Both the position numbers and the translations under genes were made by a program. A stretch of 64,000 nt of DNA from Aphanomyces cochlioides. Taxonomy: Eukaryota; Oomycota; Saprolegniomycetes; Saprolegniales; Verrucalvaceae. The stretch is from positions 1,116,001-1,180,000 of the forward strand of contig JAHQRK010000006.1 in assembly GCA_019828595.1 (NCBI GenBank). The letters are read 5' to 3'. Positions 55,337 through 64,000 of this stretch are shown piece after piece (positions within the stretch are counted from its first letter, which is position 1; every line of letters begins with the position of its first letter). Below the pieces are notes generated by a model. It was not told the DNA's origin and made no database searches. It saw only the letters and a list, made by a program, of their open reading frames with translations.

Positions 55337-57906
55337 GTGTGTCACACCAGGTCCCTCAACGGACCTGACCCCTTTATCAAAGCCTATGCCAACGTAACCA
55401 AGGCCACAACTCTCATCGATACTGGTGCCACTAGCAGCTTCATCAGCGCTACATTCTGGCATCACCTCGGACAACCGACCCTCACACGACCCAAGTCGAA
55501 CTTTGTATCCGCGGACAGTTCCAACCTTGAAATGCTGGGACGTGCTACATTCAAGGTCCGCATCGCAGGACGCACGATCGCCTTCCCCTTTTGGGTCATG
55601 TCCACGGCCTTGACCACTGCATAGTCGGGATTGATTTACTACGCTATCTTGGGGCCGTGATCAATCTACGCGATAACACTCTTACGCTGGAAGATGGGGA
55701 CCACCTCTTATCATTGGACCCTCTTCCAGAATCACAAACCACCCAACATCCTACGGGCTATGCTCTAGTTGCCTCCACTACCACGGCCCCTCCACGCTCC
55801 GTCTCCTGGGTGCCTTGCCACGCTGGGACCGACCTTCCTCGATCAACAACAATCTTACTTGAGCCTTCCAAGCAGACTCTCCTTCATGTGGCTGCTGCTC
55901 TTTACACTACACAACCCACCATCTATGTGGAAGTTATCAATCCCTCAGAGTCCCCTATCGTGCTTGACTCTGCGGCTCCTATCGGCACCTGGACCGCTCT
56001 TCCTCAAGACTTTGACGAACGATCAACCATGGGACCCATCGTCTCAGACGCTGATGTTTCTGTAGACACCTCCTCGTCATCGGTCCCATACTTAACAGCA
56101 CCCAAGGATGAACAACCCAAGCGAGTCCTGACTGCATTAGGGGCCCCTGGTGTTGTTTGCCCAGTACAAACAACCAATCAACTAGTCAAAGAGCTACCAA
56201 TTGACTGGGCAGACTCTAGTCTCAGCATCGAGCAGCGCGAGTTACTTCGCAAGACCCTACTCAATTTCGCCGACATATTTATGGATACGTCAAAGGCCCC
56301 GGGCCGGACCCACCTGGTCGAATTCAGCATTGACACGGGTGATAGTGCCCCTATTCGATCGGCCCCGTACAGAACCTCGAAGGCCGAAGACGACATAATG
56401 GAGGCCGAGATCAACCAGTACCAGGACCTTGGTCTAATCCGACCCTCCAAGAGTCCATGGGCCAGCCCAGTTCTGATGATCCGAAAACCCGACGGGTCCA
56501 TACGCTTTTGCATCGACTACCGTCGCCTTAACAAAGTTACAGTCAAGGACTCTTACCCTATGCCCCGCATTGACGACTTACTCGATGTCCTTGGCCGGGC
56601 CAAACTATTCTCAACTATGGACATTGCGTCGGGATACTGGAATGTCCCGAGGGCCATGGACAGCATTGAAAAGACCGCCTTCACATGCAAGTACGGACTT
56701 TATGAATGGGTTGTCATGCCATTCGGTCTTTGTAACGCGGTCCCGTGCTTTGAACGCCTTATGGAGCAGATTCTGATGGACTACAAGTGGCGGACCTGCC
56801 TCGTATACCTCGACGACTGCATCGTTTTTAGCGAGGACTTCGGGACACACCTCGTTCGTCTGCGTCAGGTCCTGTCCAAGTTCCGCGAAGCGGGATTTAA
56901 ACTCAAAATGTCGAAGTGCAAGTGGGGCCGGTCCTCAGTACCATTCCTCGGGCACATCGTCACTCCTGCGGGACTACTGCCCAGTCCTGAGAAAATAAAG
57001 TCTGTCCTGCGCATCAAACCTCTTAAAGACGTGGCTAAAGTCCGGGCCTTCCTCGGACTCGCCGGCTACTTTCGCCGTTTTGTCAAGGACTTTGCCGAAA
57101 TCGCAGCCCCCTTGACGGCACTATTATCGGCTGACACCTTTACCTGGACACCTGACTGTGACCAGGCCTTGGACACACTCAAACGCCGACTGGTTTGACC
57201 ACCGGTCCTGGCACACCCTGACTTTGATCTTCCCTTTTCGATATGGGTCGACGCCAGCCACATTGCTGTTGGCGCTGTCCTGATGCAGAAACAACAAGGC
57301 AAGAACCGTGTTATCGCATATGCTTCTCAGTCCCTGTCCAAAGCCCAGACGAAATGGATCAACAAGGACTCTGGTATCTCCGAAATCGAATGTTATGGTG
57401 TCGTATGGGCCACTCGAAAGTTCAGACCCTACATCGATCGACGCCATTTTACCATCTACACGGACCACGAGGCCCTCACATGGCTTTTCAACACCGGGAC
57501 CCGATCCGGAAATCACGAACTCGCCCTTTGGGCTATGGAACTTCAAGGCCTCGACTACACTGTAGTCCACAAGCCTGGTGAGCTTAATGGTGCCGCTGAT
57601 GGGCTCTCCCGCTTGGCTTGCCCTATCCTCACAAGATCCCGCGCTCGCCATGCACAGACCTCACTCGTCAATGACGGGACCCGAGCCATCGAGGATGCAG
57701 TCCTCGCCAGGGAGCAACCCTCCACATATCTTCCTCACCATCACAATTCCGGTCGCGCACGGAGCACGCGCTTCAACACCCCGGACCCCCCTACAAGGGA
57801 CCCTGAACCAACAGAGAAGGGACCCTCTACCAACTCGACGGTCGAGCTCTATACCCCGTGGCCGTCCAACAGCAAGACTTTACAACGAGCAAGGGTCCGA
57901 CCCTGA
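55337..57906 (+). pseudogene. Gypsy protease, reverse transcriptase and RNase H
   Basis: Protease DTGATSSFIS at about 55419. The RT (56290-57190) has FCIDYRRLNKVTVKDSYPMP, MPFGLCNAVPCFERLM and YLDDCIVFS. A TGA at 57196-57198 interrupts LKRRLV/PPVLAHPDFD before the RNase H (WVDASHIAVGAVLMQ, YTDHEALTWLF, NGAADGLSRL). The protease lies in a different frame from the RT. Confidence 0.85.
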
Positions 57907-58017
57907 AATCGCTGCTATCCGTGCTTACCTCGAAGATGGTGCAGTGCCCGTAGACCCACGACTGCACAAACGTGTCACGAGGAACGGACACCAATTTACA
58001 ATCCGCCAAGGCATTGT

Positions 58018-59315
58018 ATGCCGCTTCGTCACCATCGAAACACCCCTTCGGAATTCCGATTGGTCGTGGTCCCTATGATTCCCGGGTCCATGATCGAGGA
58101 GGTACTCCGGACCAGCCACTGTTCCCCATTTGCGGGACACCTCGGGTTCATTCGTCGGACCGCATACTGGACTGACTGGATTCAAGATTGCAAAGACTTT
58201 GTTACCATGTGCCCTGACTGCAATAAGGCCAAAGGAGACCGCCCGCTGAGGCAGGGACCCATGCAAAGGATGCCTATTTATGACCTCAAGGGATCCTTCG
58301 ACCTTATGGTGGTCAACGCGCTGGGACCCTTGCCCATGACGGAGAACGGGAACAAATACATCCTCGTATTCGAGGAATACTTCACCCGATGGATCGAAGC
58401 ATTCCCGGTCCCAGATTTAAAAACGTCTACGTTCACCCGGGCCCTTATCGACGAGGTCCTCTTCCGCTCTGGTGTGCCCAACCGCCTCTTATCAGATCGT
58501 GGCTCCAACTTCATCTCCGAGCTGGCTGAGACCATGAACGCAACACTCGGTATTCACAAACTTACAAGTGCCCCCTATCACCCGCAGAGCCAGGGTCTTG
58601 TCGAACGCTTCAATCACACAATCATCCAAATGCTGAAAATCTTTGTCAATGACCACCACATGGACAGGGACACCTACCTGCCTCGTCTCCTTTTCGCATA
58701 CAGAACATCCTACCAAGAGCCTCTTGGGGACTCGCCCTACTTTTGCATATTTGGACGGGACCCGACTCTTCCACTCGATCTGGCCTTCCTCAACTCGGGA
58801 CCCTCCTGGAAGTCAGACGATCTACCACAATATAAACGCCGACTGGCGTCGTCTTGGCGACAAACCCGGTCTCTCGTCGAGAAACAACTGGTCGCGGGCC
58901 AAAACAAGAGTGCACGAGCAAGGACCGACCACAAATCCATTGAATTCGAAGAGCAATCGTCGGTCTGGCTGTACAAATATTTTTCCAAGTCGAACGATCC
59001 GTCAGACCCCCGGACCCGCAAATTAGCAACCCATTGGCACGGCCCCTATCGGTCCAACGATGTCTGGGTCCCAACACTTACCAGATTGAAGTGCCTACCC
59101 ATCCTGATAAACTCGTCACGGTCAACATGGACCGCCTTAAACCGTTCCGAGGATACTACTCTCGCCCGTACAACGACGATGTACCCCAGAGCGATGACGG
59201 ACAAGACGATCTTACTCTCGACTGCCTGCCCAACTCTAGCTTTGTAGACCTAGTCTCATTCCCCTGGATGTCGCTTATACCAACTGCACTGATGAGCGTA
59301 TCACCACCTAATTGA
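58018..59315 (+). pseudogene. Gypsy integrase, catalytic residues altered
   Basis: Zinc domain (HLGFIRRTAYW ... CPDCNKAKGD), then a core with VVNALGPLP, where the usual first catalytic Asp is Asn. LLSDRGSNFIS and QGLVERFNHTI keep the second Asp and the Glu. The C-terminal domain (YQIEVPTHPDKLVTVNMDRL) has moved to another frame after about 59040. Confidence 0.8.
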
Positions 59316-59491
59316 CACGCATCCCTTCGAGTAACCTTCCAGGGACCGTCCTCCGCGAAAGGCCCCTCATCCTCCATCAAAGGACTCCTCGTCCTCGACA
59401 GCTCGTCCTCGAGCTTGCATATGCATGTATAGATTAGAATTCATTTCCACCTTAAGTGCTAACAAGGTCTTCATCCTACCTTGTGCGTCCT

Positions 59492-59824
59492 TCAGTTTCT
59501 AGCGAGAATACGATTGCCTGGTGTTCGATTGCGGTCGATCATCTTTATTATTTGTGACTCTCTCATCCCCCAGATCACACTGTAGAGTTCTCGAAGCTCT
59601 CTCGGTGACTTTGATGAAAGCATTTCGCATAACTTGGTCGAAAGTACTTTAAAGTAAGCCGATAAGCCTTCATCGGCGAGAAAGCTGGCCTCCGACATTT
59701 CTTGAGCGAACACAACATCGTCGACCGAGGGGGGATCGAGGGGGGATTGGGGGATTGAGGGAGATCGTGGGGGGATTTCTAGGGGCTGCTCTTGATTTTG
59801 ATGCCGACTGCTAAAGATTGGCAA
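59492..59824 (-). CDS. Hypothetical protein with Pro-rich N-terminus
   Basis: 110-residue frame. The Pro/Ser-rich beginning (PRSPSIPQSPLDPPS) is produced by a G-rich tract on the other strand. The second half looks helical and acidic-basic (SAYFKVLSTKLCEMLSSK, RELRELYSVIWGMRES). No family recognised. It lies directly next to the Gypsy end and could be a host gene fragment or part of another element. Confidence 0.3.
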   Translation of the reverse strand: MPIFSSRHQNQEQPLEIPPRSPSIPQSPLDPPSVDDVVFAQEMSEASFLADEGLSAYFKVLSTKLCEMLSSKSPRELRELYSVIWGMRESQIIKMIDRNRTPGNRILARN

Positions 59825-59999
59825 GGACGATGGTCTTGTCAGCCCAACTGTCGTCGAAACCTGTCAGCCACTAGTGCGTAAACATTGCTTGAATCCAGCA
59901 GAGTGAGACGAAACGTTTGGTTCGTTGAATAGAACAGCCCCGCCCCCCCTTATTCCTTCTACGAGTTGTCTTCATTTTGGAACTTGCTGTGTGGCAACC
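59825..59999. other. Upstream region of the secreted array
   Basis: Short spacer with a probable initiator at 59970. It contains a run of C residues at 59941-59949. No gene. Confidence 0.4.
59970..59986 (+). promoter_or_regulatory. Candidate oomycete initiator (Inr) of the AKG-repeat gene
   Basis: TTCATTTTGGAACTTG, 30 bp before the ATG, resembles the oomycete core initiator TCATT-(Y)-N-CA-(A/T)-TT described for Phytophthora promoters. Similar sequence at 62902-62918 before the WGR gene. Confidence 0.35.
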
Positions 60000-60668
60000 A
60001 TGAAGATTGCATCGGTGATTGTCCTCGCGGTCGTGGCGGTTGTGAACGCCGACGAGTTGCCTGCGGAATTGCATCTCGACCCATCGTATGAATTTTTGTT
60101 GCAGGATGACTTTGTTGACCAGCTCGACTACGAATCGAAGGAGCTGTTTGGCACTCTGTTGCGTATTGCTGCTCGTGTTGGTGGCCGTGCGCTCGCCAAA
60201 GGTATTGCTAAAGGTGCTGCCAAGGGCATTGCGAAAGGGGTCGCTAAAGGCGCCGCCAAGGGCATTGCCAAAGGTGCAGCTAAGGGCATTGCGAAAGGCG
60301 CCGCCAAGGGCATTGCGAAAGGCGCCGCCAAGGGCATTGCGAAAGGCGCCGCCAAGGGCATTGCGAAAGGCGCCGCCAAGGGAATTACGAAAGGCGCTGT
60401 CAAGGGTGCCGTTCGAGGCACTGTGAAGGGCGCAGCGAAGGGGGCTATCAAGGGCGGCGTCAAGGGCACTGTGAAAGGCACTGTGAAGCGAGTTGCCAAG
60501 CGCACGGCGAAACGAGCAATTCGTCGCGCTGGGAAGAGCCTGGCTCGTAAGATTGGAAAGCGTTTGGCTGGCGGTGATGGCGGCGCCGATATCACGCCTG
60601 ATGATACCACAACCGACCAGGGCTGCGATCCCAATAACCCAACTCGTGACCAGAGCAAGTGCCAATAA
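60000..60668 (+). CDS. Secreted cationic AKG-repeat protein (222 aa)
   Basis: A signal peptide (MKIASVIVLAVVAVVNA) precedes an acidic segment of about 33 residues (ELPAELHLDPSYEFLLQDD and on). A long Ala-Lys-Gly array follows: the octapeptide AKGAAKGI is repeated several times (about residues 65-130), then drifts into VKG/TVKG units and a basic RAKRAIRRAGKSLARK-like end. The last 30 residues are acidic, with two Cys near the terminus (GCDPNNP...KCQ). Every third or fourth residue is Lys, so the tail is strongly cationic and may form an amphipathic helix. Start chosen at the Met of MKIAS; the open frame extends upstream but without signal features. First gene of a five-gene array in one orientation. 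No homologue recognised. Confidence 0.8.
   Translation: MKIASVIVLAVVAVVNADELPAELHLDPSYEFLLQDDFVDQLDYESKELFGTLLRIAARVGGRALAKGIAKGAAKGIAKGVAKGAAKGIAKGAAKGIAKGAAKGIAKGAAKGIAKGAAKGIAKGAAKGITKGAVKGAVRGTVKGAAKGAIKGGVKGTVKGTVKRVAKRTAKRAIRRAGKSLARKIGKRLAGGDGGADITPDDTTTDQGCDPNNPTRDQSKCQ
60190..60410 (+). repeat. Tandem 24-bp repeats encoding AKGAAKGI
   Basis: Units of 24 bp (GGCATTGCGAAAGGCGCCGC plus CAAG) occur almost unchanged at least four times (60280-60380) and with more changes on both sides, which indicates recent expansion by slippage or unequal exchange. Confidence 0.85.
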
Positions 60669-61065
60669 CTTGCTCGACTACACGGAACATGTAGTAGAAA
60701 CACTCGTGGATGACATGCAGAGTCTCTTCCTGTGATAACTTGGTAAATATGTGACCGAGACTTCGTTGCCTGTTCCTGGACAACCAAGTCGGGTGAAATC
60801 TTCTCGATGGCGAGATGCTGGCCGTACAAGCAGCCTCTATCGTGAACGATCGGCCATTCCTCGAGCGATTCCGCCCCGCAGATGTCCCGATTGTCCCTCT
60901 TATGCTTGAGATCGACGAGACGACAACCGCCAGTTCCTCCAGACAAGTTGGATGGAATGCTCAAGATCGAAAGGTCTCGTCAACGTCTCGAGGAAGCGCT
61001 TGATGGACTACTCGGTGGAGCCAACTTGGTAGCGACAAGACGGCATTTGCGAATTCACGGTGAAC
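60669..61065. other. Spacer 1 of the secreted array
   Basis: No supported gene. The frame at 60128-60964 on the minus strand is a by-product of the neighbouring repeats. Confidence 0.4.
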
Positions 61066-61509
61066 ATGAAGACTGCTGCGTTTGCGTTGTTGGCTCTTGT
61101 TGCCTTGGTATACGCCGATGACTCCCGAGCGTTGACCGACGACCGCGTCGACTCGTCGTCGCAAGAAGATGACAAAGCGTTTATACCGGTTGATGAGAAG
61201 GAGGCGGCGAATGATGAAAACCGCGTTCGTGTCAAGATTTCAATTGGCGACCGTGGTCTGCCACGTCGTTACGGTTGGCGCCGTCCTCTCTTTGACGACA
61301 TCCACCGCGGTCGCCATGGAATCGGCGGTGACTACATTGGTGGCGCTGGTATCGTCGGTGGCGCTGGCATTGTCGGCGGTGGTAGCATTTACGGCAGTGG
61401 TCGTATTTCTCGCGATATTGGCATTAGTGGCGCGGGTCGTATCGACGGCGGTGGCATTCTTTCCGGCCGTGGTCGGTTGACTGCTGGTGCTGGCATCGGC
61501 GGCTTCTAA
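61066..61509 (+). CDS. Secreted glycine/isoleucine-rich protein (147 aa)
   Basis: Signal peptide MKTAAFALLALVALVYA, then a strongly acidic segment (DDSRALTDDRVDSSSQEDDK and on to about residue 50). A basic patch follows (GLPRRYGWRRPLF), then a Gly-rich region of the form GGAGIVGGAGIVGGGSI, SGRISRDIGISGAG and GGGILSGRGRL. Short GG-x-I units alternate with Arg. Start at the Met before the signal peptide. Second member of the array; it shares design but not tail sequence with its neighbours. A structural or surface-associated role is possible, but nothing shows it. Confidence 0.8.
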   Translation: MKTAAFALLALVALVYADDSRALTDDRVDSSSQEDDKAFIPVDEKEAANDENRVRVKISIGDRGLPRRYGWRRPLFDDIHRGRHGIGGDYIGGAGIVGGAGIVGGGSIYGSGRISRDIGISGAGRIDGGGILSGRGRLTAGAGIGGF

Positions 61510-61809
61510 AGGGTATCTCCACCGCTGATTCAATTAGTTGCAACATTGTTAACTGGCTAATGAATCGACCCTCGCTAAGGTCGTCTGTTGTCCATGTCAC
61601 TCTGTTGCTCGTGGTGTGTCCAACAAGATGAAGAGCTCGACTGGGATGGAACTCTGGACAGAGCTGCCACGCGCTCTTCCAGCCCCTCCCGTCGTGGTTT
61701 CCACAGAGTCGGTTGAATCGAAAGCTTCAACGCTTTGAGAAGTTGGTCCTGAACAATCTCCGCCTTCCGGGCATTGGCAAGACATTTGGCAATTCTCCCC
61801 CAGCTTGGC
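61510..61809. other. Spacer 2 of the secreted array
   Basis: About 300 bp without supported genes. Short frames on both strands have no domains. Confidence 0.4.
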
Positions 61810-62364
61810 ATGAAGATAGTCTTGGCTATCTTGCTTGCTGTAGCGACCACGTTTGCCGTGGACGGCGATCCCCACGACGGCGCACTTGGAGAGCGAGAGC
61901 TTGTGCTTGAGAAAGATGACATGTTGGAGGTCGACACTCCGGATGAGCTTATGGAGCAGCGTCGTCGATCTTTTGCAGCTCGTGGACGTGGAAGAGGAGT
62001 ACGCAGTCGTGCTGGTCGTCGTGCTGGTCGTCGTGCTGGTCGTCGTGCTGGTCGCCGCTTTTTTCGATTTCCACGCCGCCGTCGCCGATTTCCTCGTCGC
62101 TTTCGCCGCCGTTTCCGTCGTCGCCCTCGATTTGTCTTTCGTGGTGGCGTCATTGTTGGTGTCCGCGGTGCTTATGGCATTGCATACCCATCGTGTTACT
62201 ATCAACCTTGGAAATGCGATTGTAATATTGACGATTGCTCGACGCCCATGCCGTACATGCCGCAAGTTCCACCAGCTCCTGCAGAAGAGCCCCCTGCTCC
62301 TGAACCTCCTGCTGACACTCCAGCCGACACTCCAGCCGAACCACAAGAGCAACCGCAAGCGTAA
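61810..62364 (+). CDS. Secreted arginine-rich protein with Cys/Pro tail (184 aa)
   Basis: Signal peptide MKIVLAILLAVATTFA is followed by an acidic stretch (VDGDPHDGALGERELVLEKD and on). A cationic block follows: four RAGR units (RAGRRAGRRAGRRAGRR) and then an FRF/FRRR-type arginine-aromatic tract. After a short hydrophobic part the tail has four Cys (CYYQPWKCDCNIDDC) and a Pro/Glu/Ala repeat (PPADTPADTPAEP). Net charge therefore switches from negative to strongly positive to negative. Start at the Met of MKIV; the open frame extends upstream without a signal. Third member of the array. Confidence 0.8.
   Translation: MKIVLAILLAVATTFAVDGDPHDGALGERELVLEKDDMLEVDTPDELMEQRRRSFAARGRGRGVRSRAGRRAGRRAGRRAGRRFFRFPRRRRRFPRRFRRRFRRRPRFVFRGGVIVGVRGAYGIAYPSCYYQPWKCDCNIDDCSTPMPYMPQVPPAPAEEPPAPEPPADTPADTPAEPQEQPQA
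62003..62055 (+). repeat. Tandem 12-bp repeats encoding RAGR
   Basis: The unit CGTGCTGGTCGT occurs four times in direct succession with at most one base change, inside the arginine-rich gene. Confidence 0.85.
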
Positions 62365-62926
62365 TTGATATCGCTCGATGAACTTGGTCGTAAGGCTGTA
62401 ATTGAAAGGATCTTTCATCTGAACAACAAGGAATTCATGCACTCACGTCGCTCGGCGACTTGGCGATGGTTTAACAGTGACTAGAGCGCAGAATGCTAAG
62501 CTGAAAGCAAGCATCACTGAGAAGCATCCCGTCGTCGGGCTACGAGCCTTGAAAGAGATTTCTCTTTCAACGAGAGACGCAATGGAGGGGAGGAAGGCTT
62601 TATATACATCAAGAAGGTCGGCAATGTCGAGCCGTGTACGCCCTTTCAAGTTCTGCAGACTGTGCTCGAGCTTGAGTTGGCCAAGAAGGCTGCTGCTGCC
62701 AAGAAAGTGCTCCAAAACCAAGGGTGTCTGTGTAGCCAGAGCAAGCTGAGCCTCAGACGTCGTCAGCCGACGAATTCCCATCCAGATAGAGCACAGGTCA
62801 AGGTCTCCAAGTTTGCGGATTGATGGATTCAGTTGGCGAGAATGTCGAGAGCTATCAATGTCTTGCTGACGACGCACATCAACACAAAATCTTGTTTGAG
62901 TTCATTCTTGAATTGTTCAAGTGCCC
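62365..62926. other. Spacer 3 of the secreted array
   Basis: The minus-strand frame 62443-62877 (144 codons) is open, but no family, signal or splice support was found. The possible initiator of the WGR gene lies at its right end. Confidence 0.35.
62902..62918 (+). promoter_or_regulatory. Candidate oomycete initiator of the WGR gene
   Basis: TCATTCTTGAATTGTTC, starting 25 bp before the ATG at 62927, is similar to the element before the first gene of the array. Confidence 0.35.
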
Positions 62927-63220
62927 ATGAAGACAACGCTTGCTGTGCTCTTTGCGACTTGCGCTTTGGCGAATGCGATGGAAGCTGTGGCGGAGCCAAA
63001 CAATGGGGAAGCTGCTGTTGTGCCCAAGGAAGCCAATTTGCGCCAAGAGAGCGGCGACGCAGATCAATCCAAGGAATGGGGACGCTGGGGCTGGGGCGGC
63101 CGCTGGGGTCGCCGTTGGGGCTGGGGCGGCCGCTGGGGTCGCCGTTGGGGCTGGGGCGGTCGCTGGGGCGGTGGCTGGGGAGGCCCTTGGTCGTGTGGCT
63201 GGGGCGGTCCATGCTGGTAA
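62927..63220 (+). CDS. Secreted Trp-Gly-Arg repeat protein (97 aa)
   Basis: Signal peptide MKTTLAVLFATCALANA, then an acidic segment (EAVAEPNNGEAAVVPKEANL, QESGDADQSKE). The mature part consists of ten-residue units WGWGGRWGRR, two of them identical, with a third diverging to GGRWGGGWGG and two Cys near the end (WSCGWGGPCW). It is extremely rich in Trp and Arg, a composition known from cationic antimicrobial peptides; a cell-wall or surface role is equally possible. Start at the Met of MKTT. Fourth member of the array. No homologue recognised. Confidence 0.8.
   Translation: MKTTLAVLFATCALANAMEAVAEPNNGEAAVVPKEANLRQESGDADQSKEWGRWGWGGRWGRRWGWGGRWGRRWGWGGRWGGGWGGPWSCGWGGPCW
63087..63178 (+). repeat. 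Tandem 30-bp repeats encoding WGWGGRWGRR
   Basis: Two copies of a 30-bp unit are identical and a third is partly changed. The identity at synonymous sites points to very recent duplication. Confidence 0.88.
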
Positions 63221-63680
63221 ATTCCCCAAGCTCTGTCATTGATGCAAGGTTTACGACGATCTAGTTGACCAAGGTAACCTTTTAGTAATGAGACTTTAAA
63301 GTCCATCATCATTTTGGCAAATTCGACCTTGTCACCGCTTGGGTTGGCATTCTCCACCGACCAACTGGCCATGTCGCCAATTCAGCAGGACTAGAAATGT
63401 ACCAACGACAGAATTGGTAGATAGCCTCCTCAACAGCGGCTGTACCTCAGTGGCTTGGTCGAGAATAGACGGCTTGGACCGCAGGAAGAGCCCGCTCCAG
63501 TCAATTGATAACCCTCAGATTGGGTCAGTTGAGAGGAAACTTGGCTGGAAACACAGCATTCGAGCTAACGGAGGCAAGGAAGCCGTGGCCTCCGTTGAGA
63601 CGAATGTCGAGATCTATCAGAGTCCACTCTGGCATCGAGTCTTCGCCTCCTCATTGACAAATCGTCTCTGGATCGAAACC
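63221..63680. other. Spacer 4 of the secreted array
   Basis: No gene supported. A TCATTGACAAAT sequence at 63651 may be the initiator of the next gene. Confidence 0.4.
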
Positions 63681-64000
63681 ATGAAGACAATGATGGCTGC
63701 TCTCTTTGCGCTTCTCGCGCTTGCGTTGGCTCAAGCTGGCGAATCTTCACCGCCTGCGGAGGCCCAACTCGAGCTTGTCGATGTCAACCCAGTCGTCGTG
63801 CAAGAGGCGATTGCTCTACCACTTGACAGCCAAACGGAAGTCCGTGTAGCTGGTGGTGTCCGAGCTGGTGGTGCTGTCCGCGTCGCCGGTGGTCGAAAGG
63901 GTCGAGGCGGCGTTCGAGTTGGCGGACGTGGAGGGGTCAAGATCGGCGGTGATTTGAATATTGGAGGCCGTGGAGGGGGTCGCGGTGGTGTCAAGATTGG
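63681..64000 (+). CDS. Secreted Gly/Val/Arg-rich protein, cut by window end
   Basis: Signal peptide MKTMMAALFALLALALAQA, then an acidic segment (GESSPPAEAQLELVDVNPVV and on to about residue 55). It continues into repeats of the forms VRVAGGVRAGG and VGGRGGVKIGG up to the edge. This is the fifth member of the array, with the same leader design and a new type of tail. The 3' end is outside the window, so the length is unknown. Confidence 0.8.
   Translation, partial: MKTMMAALFALLALALAQAGESSPPAEAQLELVDVNPVVVQEAIALPLDSQTEVRVAGGVRAGGAVRVAGGRKGRGGVRVGGRGGVKIGGDLNIGGRGGGRGGVKI

Larger units (their letters stand above)
53511..59462 (+). mobile_element. Degraded Ty3/Gypsy retrotransposon
   Basis: Gag, protease, RT, RNase H and integrase occur in Gypsy order. 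The left limit was set at TGTTAGC (53511), where the hydrolase homology ends; the right limit at GCTAACA (59456-59462) is its inverted counterpart. No matching LTR pair or target duplication was found between 53511-53850 and 59316-59462, so these limits are tentative. Confidence 0.75.

Noticed and set aside
53511..59462. LTR pair for the Gypsy element
   Set aside because: No repeated sequence of LTR size was found between the two ends and no target duplication; only short TGTTAGC/GCTAACA ends.
60128..60964. 278-codon minus-strand frame opposite the AKG gene
   Set aside because: It exists because the 24-bp repeat lacks stops in several frames. It has no signal or domain and overlaps a gene with clear signal peptide and design.
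62443..62877. 144-codon minus-strand frame between array members
   Set aside because: No recognised family, no splice or promoter support; kept only as a note in the spacer entry.

Overview
The window looks like nuclear DNA of an oomycete, most likely Saprolegniales-type (Aphanomyces/Saprolegnia-like). This is an inference. It rests on compact genes on both strands, many GT-AG introns of about 43-50 nt, eukaryotic gene families, several alternative oxidase copies, an oomycete-like initiator motif (TCATT followed by an A/T-rich stretch) and a mix of Copia, Gypsy, Crypton-like, pogo-like and MITE elements. No prokaryotic operons, rRNA, tRNA or CRISPR arrays were seen.

Layout. 1-5.5 kb: two divergent choline-transporter-like (CTL/SLC44) paralogues separated by an AT-rich, MITE-loaded spacer. 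5.8-11.8 kb: a transposon patch with a 446-bp fold-back element built of 21-bp iterons, a pogo/Tigger-like remnant, a dead Crypton-type tyrosine-recombinase element and an apparently intact one. 12-20.8 kb: a housekeeping block with a TAF1A-like RNA polymerase I factor that splices in phase into a C-terminal region of repeated helical modules, a hypothetical gene, a BRI3-like membrane protein and the exosome nuclease DIS3/RRP44. 21-27.7 kb: an LRR-like relic and CorA/Mrs2 Mg2+ transporters, including one 754-residue gene that fuses two CorA domains in tandem.

28-38.8 kb: a respiratory cluster with six alternative oxidase (AOX) loci. Two are intact, one has a single frameshift and three are relics. 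Two NDUFA4/B12D-like small membrane proteins lie among them. 38.9-49.4 kb: two Copia elements in the same orientation, each with LTRs and target duplications, 101 bp apart. 49.6-53.5 kb: a decayed gene for a tandem two-domain alpha/beta hydrolase (S33/TAP-like), apparently cut at its 5' end by a decayed Gypsy element (53.5-59.5 kb).

60-64 kb: a head-to-tail array of five intronless secreted-protein genes. They share a leader design (signal peptide starting Met-Lys, then a mostly acidic pro-region) followed by completely different low-complexity cationic or glycine-rich tails (AKG, GG-I, RAGR/FRRR, WGR, GG-V-R). This array is the best candidate for an undescribed system in the window.

Functional links: AOX and the NDUFA4-like proteins would both act at the mitochondrial inner membrane in respiration. 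The CTL and CorA genes are transporters. TAF1A and DIS3 serve rRNA synthesis and RNA turnover. Coordinates of spliced genes are outer limits. Exon joins were read by eye from splice consensus and paralogue alignment.
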